Shown: in pieces, positions 6,546 through 11,816 of the stretch | How the letters are laid out: each line of letters opens with the position of its first letter | How positions within the stretch are numbered: position 1 is the first letter of the stretch | From: Verrucomicrobiota bacterium | GTDB lineage: Bacteria > Verrucomicrobiota > Verrucomicrobiia > Chthoniobacterales > UBA10450 | Direction of reading: 5' to 3' | Assembly: GCA_003219355.1 (NCBI GenBank) | Contig: QHOQ01000110.1 | Span: forward strand, 11,051-22,866 | DNA length: 11,816 nucleotides | The notes under the pieces: model-generated | Databases searched by the model: none | What the model was told of the DNA's origin: nothing | What the model saw: only the letters and a program-made list of their open reading frames with translations | Translations under genes and position numbers: made by a program

Positions 6546-6771
6546 AAAACCGCCTTCGTCGTCCTGGCTCCGGGCACTGCTGGCTTAGGCTAAAATCCTC
6601 AGAAAGCCGCCATGCATTGGAGTACCCGGAACACCGCGATCTAGCCTATGCATAAGGCGAAATCCGTTGCGCCCAGCGCGGTGGGATGCGGCGAACGAGT
6701 GCGATAGGCGTGAGCAGGAAGGAAATCTGTCCTATTTCAACGCCGACACGAATTAGCTGCCTAACGAATCT

Positions 6772-7794
6772 CTAAAAGATAATGCCGGCGGTGATTTGCG
6801 GGCCGTAGGTCGAAACTCTATAGAGGAAGCCGTCGCTATTGTAATCGTCATACAGATAGCGGAACCCGAGTTCGGAATAGATGCTCCGGGTGACTTGACA
6901 GCCGAGCGCGCCGTAGGCTTGCACCGTTATCTCCGAACCGGCATCAAACCCACCGACGTCCACCTTGCCCGTGAGATAAAAAGCTTTAGTCAGCTTGTAG
7001 CGACCACCGACTCCGATATAAGGATCGGCCCAACGTTCGGTCAGACTAAAACTGCGATTCAGTTCCTTGTTCAGGACATTAACAATTTTCTGGTGCGCCC
7101 GCACCCGGTCTTGCCGGGCCGCCTGGATGAGTTTGAGTAATTTGATCTTTTCCTCGAACCCAAGAGGTGGAACCGGCAGCGGCGGATTCTTGTTATCGAG
7201 CGCGCCATTTAACAGGCGGTCGAGCAGTCCGCGAAGGTCAGCGCTCGCGGCATTCACTAATTCGGTGGCGGCTTGGTCGATCGCAGGGCCGTTTCCAACC
7301 AGCTTGAGGCTGTTATAAACATCGGTATAGCGACCGCCGGCCCGCAGATCGAGCCACCCGCGGGGCCCTTCAACGACCCTATAGTAGACCTCCCCATCGA
7401 CCAGGTACTCACTCAAGTCGAGAATCGCGCTCGAGACCAGCCCGTTAGGATACACAGCATCCGAGAGGCCCAAATAGAGGATATCTGCATAGACGCCGAA
7501 GCGGTTATATCTCGCGTCCGCGCTAAAAGACGCGATGCCTTTAACGTGTCTAATAATTTGATCGAAACCGACATCCACATCCGAAGTGATGCCATGCAAC
7601 CCGATATCGCCGGAAACACCAGCCAGCCAACCCGGCATCCCGAGATTGAAGTGCCAGGGTTCGCTCTGTGTGATCGTGGGCGGCGGCGCCAGTTCTTTCG
7701 AAGCGTCGTACGTCTCCGGTCCGGCGAGAAGAACTGGCGAAGAGAGTAGGATCGTCGCGATCAGGAAGCGATTCATGAAAGTTGGTTGATTCAT
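6772..7794 (-). CDS. Outer-membrane beta-barrel protein with a helical insert
   Basis: The 340-residue product is an exported barrel. The signal peptide is MNRFLIATILLSSPVLLAG, counted from a second ATG at 7776. The ATG at 7794 adds six residues (MNQPTF), and neither start has a Shine-Dalgarno, so the choice is open. A short proline-rich stretch (about 35-40, ELAPPP) follows, then alternating amphipathic beta strands (about 56-165 and 257-340) ending in a C-terminal phenylalanine, the usual signal for BAM-mediated outer-membrane insertion. Residues about 171-250 interrupt the barrel with two predicted amphipathic helices flanking a PPLPVPPLG turn, probably a plug, a surface loop or a periplasmic arm. 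No family assignment is secure. It lies 136 bp after the SYLF gene on the same strand and may be the last gene of that cluster. Confidence 0.75.
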   Translation of the reverse strand: MNQPTFMNRFLIATILLSSPVLLAGPETYDASKELAPPPTITQSEPWHFNLGMPGWLAGVSGDIGLHGITSDVDVGFDQIIRHVKGIASFSADARYNRFGVYADILYLGLSDAVYPNGLVSSAILDLSEYLVDGEVYYRVVEGPRGWLDLRAGGRYTDVYNSLKLVGNGPAIDQAATELVNAASADLRGLLDRLLNGALDNKNPPLPVPPLGFEEKIKLLKLIQAARQDRVRAHQKIVNVLNKELNRSFSLTERWADPYIGVGGRYKLTKAFYLTGKVDVGGFDAGSEITVQAYGALGCQVTRSIYSELGFRYLYDDYNSDGFLYRVSTYGPQITAGIIF

Positions 7795-7859
7795 AGTGGT
7801 ATGGTTTCGCTAGCAGTTGTGTTGGCGCTCGCCAGAGATACCAATTCACCGCCTATCGG

Positions 7860-7878
7860 GACAATCTTTTTTATTGTC
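7860..7878. other. Short stem-loop between the SYLF gene and the barrel gene
   Basis: GACAAT (7860-7865) pairs perfectly with ATTGTC (7873-7878) around a 7-base CTTTTTT loop. No T-run follows on either strand, so it is not a classical terminator. It may weaken read-through from the SYLF gene into the barrel gene, or bind a regulator. The preceding CGCCTATCGGGAC resembles the flank and first half of box copies 2 and 4 with one extra base, but the second half is missing. Confidence 0.3.
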
Positions 7879-7930
7879 ATGGATCGATTTTGTGGTCGCC
7901 GAAACTCAGATCCAAGAAAATCATCTGCTC

Positions 7931-8473
7931 TTAGTCCCTAATGATCTTGGAACCTTGGAGACCGAGGCCGGCCATCAAACCTTGCTGGTCGAAAGTGAAG
8001 GCGTAGATGCCGCTATGGATGGTGTCGGTGGTGAAGCTGCGAGCCATTCCTTTGTCCACGATGACGACGCTCGGGCCGGTGCCGATCTCCCAGCCGCGCG
8101 TGTTATTTACCCAATTCACCGCCTTTTGGTTCATGAGAAAGAGGGCGTAACCGTACTTTTGAACGCCGGCTTGCAAGCCATAGGAGGCGGCTACGGTCCG
8201 GTAGCGGCCGCTAGGTTGGCCGTGCAGGAAAAGAATTCCTTTGCCCCCTTGAGCGCCAAAGATGAAGCCGGCTTTGACGACATCCGGAAAAACAAGAACG
8301 GCGACTGCTTTCGATTTACATTTGGCGGCCGCCGGATTCTGCGCCACGAGCTGTTGCAGAGCGCGACGGGAGTCGGTGGTCAAATCGTCGGCGGATGCCG
8401 AGCGAGTGCTAAGTAACGCGACACTGGCGAGCATCAGCCCGGCCGCGTATTTCCATTTCGATGTGATATTCAT
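7931..8473 (-). CDS. SYLF (Ysc84-type) domain exported protein
   Basis: The 180-residue protein begins with a signal peptide (MNITSKWKYAAGLMLASVAL, cleavage near SASA-DD, about residue 28). The rest is a single SYLF domain: KAVAVLVFPDVVKAGFIFGA (about 55-74) followed by a GG-KG turn, then GWEIGTGPSVVIVDKG and the closing LMAGLGLQGSKI. SYLF domains are known as lipid- or phosphoinositide-binding modules in eukaryotes; bacterial exported versions are poorly characterised. I infer a periplasmic or outer-membrane-associated lipid-binding role. It starts 73 bp after the stop of the barrel gene at 8547, on the same strand and without a terminator or box between, so co-transcription is likely. The leader (AACGAAACAAACACATAT) has no Shine-Dalgarno sequence. 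Confidence 0.85.
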   Translation of the reverse strand: MNITSKWKYAAGLMLASVALLSTRSASADDLTTDSRRALQQLVAQNPAAAKCKSKAVAVLVFPDVVKAGFIFGAQGGKGILFLHGQPSGRYRTVAASYGLQAGVQKYGYALFLMNQKAVNWVNNTRGWEIGTGPSVVIVDKGMARSFTTDTIHSGIYAFTFDQQGLMAGLGLQGSKIIRD

Positions 8474-8546
8474 ATATGTGTTTGTTTCGTTAGGATGTTT
8501 AGTTGTGCCTGGAGGGAAATGGCTACTTGATTGCTTTGCAGAGAGT

Positions 8547-9482
8547 TTATTTATCTTTGCTGTATGTTCCGGGGACTGCTCCCGACTGCGGTCTGGACGT
8601 CGGGTAAAGCAGGGTCAATGCGAAACGGACACCCCAATCGGGCCCATAACGCGGGCTGTCGGCGTAATATTTTCCGCCGATTTGAAGGCTGATCGGCTGC
8701 TTGCCGATTTTTAAAATTTGGCTGATTTGAAAAATGAGCGGAACGGTCCATTTCGCGTCGCCCGGGGTGTTGTTCCAGTTGGCCGTGGATTCCGTACTCA
8801 GGGTGAAAGTCGTGTGTGTCTTGAGCGTGTAGGCGACGAACGGTTGAATGAACATTTGGCTGAAACTGCTGCGGTGTTCCTCGATTGCGACGGACCAGAG
8901 TTGGTTCATAAGTGCGCCAGCGGTTAACCCACCTATTTGTTTAAGCACCACAACTGTCGGACCGATTGAGAATGTCCCGGTGCCGAGAAGATCATTGGTT
9001 CCAGTCGGATAGAGAAGCGCGGGGCCAATGCCCCAAATCAGGCCGAATGGTCCTGGCTTCTTAGGTGAGAAGAAGAAACTTTGGGTGGTATCGCTAAGAC
9101 CATCCTGCGAACGATTCTGTGCCGGGAATTCCAAATGCTTTGGGACATTTTCGACATAGAAGAGATCATGTTGCGAGACGATCGGCAGGATCGTGCGCAG
9201 AATCAGATTCCAATCCTTGCTGATTGATATCGGAATAACCGGCTGAATGTTGAGGGTGAATTTATAGCCGTTATGCGACGGCCCATAGCCAAAGTCTTCA
9301 TTTGCCTGAAAGGGCACGCTAATCAGCGAAGAGATCGGATTGGCAAGTTGTTTGGCGAGCTTGTCTGCCTGATCCGTGTCGGCTTCCACCCCGGGATCAT
9401 CGGTGGCGTGGAGCCCTCGAACCGACAAAAGAAAAGCGGCAAAGATGGCGCTCAAAGCGCAGGAAGTCGCATTGTACTTCAT
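8547..9482 (-). CDS. Outer-membrane barrel of the PF13557 / 'neuromedin U' type
   Basis: The 311-residue protein has a signal peptide (about 1-26, ending LLSVRGLHATD). It then shows the pattern LANPISSLISVPFQANEDFG and FTLNIQPVIPISISKDWNL, which I associate with transporter-like barrels often mislabelled 'neuromedin U' and related to the phenol-degradation MetA family (PF13557). Amphipathic strands continue to about residue 293 (GVRFALTLLYP). A polar tail of about 18 residues follows, so the protein does not end in the usual aromatic residue. The substrate is unknown; a solute channel in the outer membrane is the likely role. It lies between the lipoprotein gene (149-bp gap upstream) and the SYLF gene (73 bp downstream), all on the same strand, and has no box of its own. 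Confidence 0.75.
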   Translation of the reverse strand: MKYNATSCALSAIFAAFLLSVRGLHATDDPGVEADTDQADKLAKQLANPISSLISVPFQANEDFGYGPSHNGYKFTLNIQPVIPISISKDWNLILRTILPIVSQHDLFYVENVPKHLEFPAQNRSQDGLSDTTQSFFFSPKKPGPFGLIWGIGPALLYPTGTNDLLGTGTFSIGPTVVVLKQIGGLTAGALMNQLWSVAIEEHRSSFSQMFIQPFVAYTLKTHTTFTLSTESTANWNNTPGDAKWTVPLIFQISQILKIGKQPISLQIGGKYYADSPRYGPDWGVRFALTLLYPTSRPQSGAVPGTYSKDK

Positions 9483-9631
9483 ATCTATGCGATCATACTT
9501 GTTGTGGTTCTAATATGGCGGAGGCAGTTATCGAGAGCGTGACCTAGCTGGCGAGTCTGTCACTGCTTCTACTAGTCTCCCATAGCCCTCAACGCCCATC
9601 ACGCCAAAAACCGGCCAAATTCTAACTGGAT

Positions 9632-10096
9632 TCAGTCCCCCTGCATCGCGTTCAATGGACCGAACCCATCGAACTCCTCGACTGTGATGTGACGTGGTCC
9701 CGCAGTCTCTCCAACCCACACGGGAGATCCTTGCAGCATCTGTTGCTGCTGTTGAGTCTTTTGGCTCGGCTGCTGGGCCTGGAGCGCCTGCTTATACGCG
9801 TTGAATTGGGCTTGCTTCCCGACAAGGATCTGGTCCTTCTTGCCGGTCGGAAAGACATAGTACAGTTTCCCCTTGTATTTCACCGCCGAGACCTTGTCTA
9901 CGGCGAGCAGGCTTACCTGTTGTTGCTGCTTGGGGGTAGTGACCGTCTTGGCCTTAAAGCCCGCCTGCGCGAGCAGATTCTCTTTCTTGGATGTGGCGAG
10001 CTCGGCTTGGTTGGTGGCCACGGTCTGGCATCCCGCCACTAATGCCAGGATCGCCATGGCACTAACAATACCTGTTAGGGCTAATAGTTTTTTCAT
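9632..10096 (-). CDS. Small glutamine-rich lipoprotein
   Basis: The 154-residue product starts with MKKLLALTGIVSAMAILALV and the lipobox LVAGC, so Cys23 would be lipidated after signal peptidase II cleavage. Residue +2 after Cys is Gln, which in enterobacteria would favour sorting to the outer membrane. A charged helical stretch follows, then VDKVSAVKYKGKLYYVFPTG (about 67-86), a short beta-rich module. Gln-rich runs lie at about 57-60 and 107-122. I do not recognise a named family. A regulator box lies 99 bp upstream of the ATG. The leader (CAAATCAAAACAAAACAT) is A/C-rich with no Shine-Dalgarno. It may be the first gene of a transcript continuing into the barrel, SYLF and second barrel genes, which lack boxes. 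Confidence 0.75.
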   Translation of the reverse strand: MKKLLALTGIVSAMAILALVAGCQTVATNQAELATSKKENLLAQAGFKAKTVTTPKQQQQVSLLAVDKVSAVKYKGKLYYVFPTGKKDQILVGKQAQFNAYKQALQAQQPSQKTQQQQQMLQGSPVWVGETAGPRHITVEEFDGFGPLNAMQGD

Positions 10097-10195
10097 ATGT
10101 TTTGTTTTGATTTGTGCTGTTAAGTTCTGGAGAGAATTACGGTTGTACTTTTCTGGTTCCTAAAGCTGACAATTCCAAACTCAGCGCCGCTCGTC

Positions 10196-10215
10196 TATAA
10201 GACCAAAGTCCAATC
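10196..10215 (-). promoter_or_regulatory. Palindromic regulator box, copy 5 (upstream of the lipoprotein)
   Basis: Read on the minus strand, GATTGGACTTTGGTCTTATA has half-sites GATTGGAC and TATAAGAC. Relative to the gene it is in the opposite orientation from copies 1-4. Its TATAAGAC half, preceded by TCGTC, is shared with copy 6. It lies 99 bp before the ATG at 10096. The hexamer at the expected -10 position (AATTGT) is weak. Confidence 0.6.
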
Positions 10216-10305
10216 CGGCCTCACGCCTCGCGTTGGTGCCGGGGCCGCGCCGCGGCAGGCGCATCCATAATGAATTTCCATCGCCTACACGACCTTTTCT
10301 CAGAT

Positions 10306-10341
10306 AAAAAAACCGGCCTCCCATGAAGAAAGAGGCCGGTT
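10306..10341 (-). terminator. Rho-independent terminator after the 11094 barrel gene
   Basis: A 9-bp perfect stem, ACCGGCCTC (10312-10320) with GAGGCCGGT (10332-10340), has an 11-base loop. On the minus strand it is followed by a run of seven T (10312-10306), the first of which also belongs to the stem. It begins about 25 bp after the stop at 10366, so the barrel gene is transcribed alone. Confidence 0.9.
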
Positions 10342-10365
10342 CACTTAACCAAATTAGTATCGGTT

Positions 10366-11094
10366 TTAGAAATGGAACCGCAAACCTGCGCCAACCAGGT
10401 GCTGTCCAAGATCGCGAGTCTGGTTGGTATTGATCTGGGTGCTCGTATAATCGAGGAAGTGGTATTCAATGAAGGTGCTGAACTTCGGAGTCCAATAGTA
10501 ATCTGAGCCGGCAATAATCTGCCACGCGAAGTCAGCGTGACTTTGGCCACCACCGCCATTAAAGGTGCCACGGGGACCTGAGATGTCGACGCCCGCGGAT
10601 TCGGCATAGTAGATACCCACTCCCGCTCCGACATACGGTTGGAATCTTCCAAACGCGAATCTCCCGATGAAGTTCCCCATAAACGCACCAGTGTTAATAA
10701 AGCTAGTCGCGCTGGCCTGTCTCACTACCACACCATCGATTGCCAACGTAGTGTCAGCGCCGCCCCTAAAACCGTTGTAAAAGAAGTCCCCTTCAATGGT
10801 CGGACGAAATACGCCTGAGGTAAAGACGTAACCGAGTTTGACCCCGCCGAAAAAACCCACGTCATTTTTAGGGTCGACAGTGAGAGTGTCTCCGAACTCA
10901 TTACTGAAAACTTTGGTTCCGCCGCGGTCTTGATAGACATTCGCTCCGGCGTCAATCGCCCCGTAAAAACCGAGGCCGTAAAGTTCCGGCGGTGGCGGCG
11001 GGGCGACTTGCTTGTATGAGAAGGCCTCCCCGGCTTGCACCGAAGCGGTTACGAATCCAAAAATGATTGAGGTTAAGACAAAGAATCTTTTCAT
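10366..11094 (-). CDS. Outer-membrane beta-barrel protein (OmpA-like / OMP_b-brl type)
   Basis: The 242-residue protein has a signal peptide (MKRFFVLTSIIFGFVTASVQ, cleavage near VQA-GE), a proline-rich linker (about 28-36, QVAPPPPPE), then an eight-strand-like barrel to the end. Glycine/aromatic strand patterns are GLGFYGAIDAGANVY, VGFFGGVKLGYVF, FRPTIEGDFFYNGF, NFIGRFAFGRFQPYVGAGVG and the C-terminal GAGLRFHF, which ends in Phe as needed for BAM insertion. Long polar stretches between strands would be surface loops. Such small barrels give structural stability or adhesion; a particular role cannot be assigned. A regulator box lies 36 bp before the ATG, a strong terminator closes the unit, and the haemoglobin gene is divergent. 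No Shine-Dalgarno is visible (leader CTCACCGCTT). Confidence 0.85.
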   Translation of the reverse strand: MKRFFVLTSIIFGFVTASVQAGEAFSYKQVAPPPPPELYGLGFYGAIDAGANVYQDRGGTKVFSNEFGDTLTVDPKNDVGFFGGVKLGYVFTSGVFRPTIEGDFFYNGFRGGADTTLAIDGVVVRQASATSFINTGAFMGNFIGRFAFGRFQPYVGAGVGIYYAESAGVDISGPRGTFNGGGGQSHADFAWQIIAGSDYYWTPKFSTFIEYHFLDYTSTQINTNQTRDLGQHLVGAGLRFHF

Positions 11095-11130
11095 AAGCGG
11101 TGAGTATTCAGCGAGGACGGGTTAGTCGTC

Positions 11131-11150
11131 TATAAGACCTTGGTCGTACG
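11131..11150. promoter_or_regulatory. Palindromic regulator box, copy 6 (between the barrel and haemoglobin genes)
   Basis: TATAAGACCTTGGTCGTACG has a perfect inner palindrome GACCTTGGTC and half-sites TATAAGAC and CGTACGAC. It lies 36 bp before the barrel ATG (11094) and 142 bp before the haemoglobin ATG (11293), so it could act on either or both. An AATACT hexamer (4 of 6) lies 22 bp downstream toward the barrel gene, close to its ATG, again suggesting a very short leader. Confidence 0.6.
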
Positions 11151-11280
11151 TCGAAACAGCATTTACGCACTGTCGGCGCGATCGGTAAAAGCCCGATATT
11201 TTCGATTCGTCAAACCTTGGATAGTGGTGCAGTTTGAAATTTGAAATCCAGCTAGTCCCCCGAGAAACTCCCCATCGAAA

Positions 11281-11286
11281 AAGGAA
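11281..11286 (+). promoter_or_regulatory. Ribosome binding site of the haemoglobin gene
   Basis: AAGGAA lies six bases before the ATG at 11293. It is the only convincing Shine-Dalgarno-like sequence seen before any gene in the window, and it fixes the start codon. Confidence 0.6.
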
Positions 11287-11292
11287 ATACCT

Positions 11293-11694
11293 ATGTCAGC
11301 CCAGCAACAATCTCAGCCCACGCTCTATGAGCGCCTCGGCGGCGTCTACAGCATTGCAACTGTTGTTGATGACTTGATCGATCGGGTCATGACCGACGCC
11401 CGCCTCAACGCGAATCCTGCAGTCAACGAAGCTCACCACAAGGTGCCGCCCGCTGGCTTCAAATACCTCGTCACCGAAATGGTCTGTTGGGCAGCCGGCG
11501 GACCGCAGAAATATACCGGGCGCTCTATGCTCGACTCTCATCGCGAACTCAATATCACGCCGCAGGAATGGGTGGCGTTTATGGATGACCTTCAACAGAC
11601 GCTCGACAAATTCAAAGTTCCCCCGGGTGAGCAGTCCGAATTGCGGGCCATCGTCGAGAGCACCTACGGCGACATCGTTGTCGGGAAGACATGA
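11293..11694 (+). CDS. Group 1 truncated haemoglobin-like protein
   Basis: The 133-residue protein opens with LYERLGGVYSIATVVDD (about 11-27), the conserved start of truncated haemoglobins. It continues with the GGPQKYTGRSM segment (about 69-79) and His83 in DSHRELNIT, which aligns with the proximal haem-ligand histidine. His48/His49 in EAHHK lie where a distal E-helix histidine occurs in some relatives. Two pocket positions are unusual. The Phe-Tyr pair of helix B (VDKFY in typical members) reads VDDLI, and the expected CD1 phenylalanine region reads NANPAVNEA. Haem binding is therefore plausible through His83, but oxygen or NO chemistry like that of classical trHbN should not be assumed. 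No signal peptide, so cytoplasmic. It is the only plus-strand gene and is divergent from the boxed barrel gene. Nothing is seen in the 122 bp after it (11695-11816). Confidence 0.85.
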   Translation: MSAQQQSQPTLYERLGGVYSIATVVDDLIDRVMTDARLNANPAVNEAHHKVPPAGFKYLVTEMVCWAAGGPQKYTGRSMLDSHRELNITPQEWVAFMDDLQQTLDKFKVPPGEQSELRAIVESTYGDIVVGKT

Positions 11695-11816
11695 TCCGTG
11701 TCCGCGGTGGAGATTTAAGGTTTCCAAAAGTCAGCCGCGACGATGAAAAGAAGCGCACGAGGAGCGCGCTAGCAGCCCACGTGGTTCTCAGCCAAATTTG
11801 AAACCCGCCAGTGGTG

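Noticed and set aside
1148..6765. GTTAGGC/GCCTAAC heptamers near 1154, 3734 and 6759, resembling integron attC core sites
   Set aside because: No paired inverse core with the stem of an attC site was found at the proper distance, the spacing does not bracket single genes as cassettes, and no integrase is present. Chance matches are likely.

Overview
The window looks like chromosomal DNA of a Gram-negative bacterium. Several products carry signal peptides, there are three predicted outer-membrane beta-barrels and one lipoprotein. The protein repertoire fits what I remember from soil Verrucomicrobiota (Chthoniobacterales-like): a 'carbohydrate-binding family V/XII'-type secreted protein, a short LTPQQK helical protein, a SYLF/Ysc84 protein, a large AtsA-type arylsulfatase, and a PF13557/'neuromedin U'-type barrel. 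That taxon is an inference from memory and was not tested. I see no rRNA, tRNA, CRISPR array, transposase or phage gene.

Layout: every gene except the last lies on the minus strand. Read right to left in their own direction, they are: an outer-membrane beta-barrel (11094-10366) ending in a strong terminator; a lipoprotein (10096-9632); a PF13557-like barrel (9482-8547); a SYLF protein (8473-7931); a barrel with a helical insert (7794-6772); an arylsulfatase broken by two frameshifts (6402-3866) and followed by a terminator; a TVGYGD potassium channel (3716-3015); a membrane fatty-acid desaturase (2875-1925); a frameshifted LTPQQK periplasmic protein (1739-1415); and the N-terminal 359 codons of a secreted repeat protein that runs off the left edge (1077-1). 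On the plus strand, divergent from the first barrel, is a truncated-haemoglobin-like gene (11293-11694).

The most notable signal is a palindromic box, TATNNGAC-N4-GTCNNATA, present six times. Each copy is intergenic and upstream of a minus-strand transcription unit: the secreted repeat protein, LTPQQK protein, desaturase, arylsulfatase, lipoprotein and 11094 barrel. The best copy contains the perfect palindrome GGACTTTAGTCC inside a longer interrupted dyad. That core matches the known DosR/DevR (NarL/FixJ-family response regulator) consensus GGGACTWWAGTCCC. In the clearest cases a -10-like hexamer lies 20-22 bp downstream, placing the box centre near -42 to -45, as for class II activators. 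I infer a NarL-type response regulator, encoded outside the window, controlling an envelope/stress regulon: membrane lipid desaturation, outer-membrane barrels, lipoprotein, periplasmic proteins and possibly the haemoglobin.

Two regulon members are damaged. The arylsulfatase has a 25-bp tandem duplication in the signal peptide and an apparent loss of about a dozen codons after FGKDHN. The LTPQQK gene has an out-of-frame internal deletion. These could be real decay or assembly errors. Recognisable Shine-Dalgarno sequences are missing from nearly all the minus-strand genes, which have A/C-rich leaders, while the haemoglobin gene has one.
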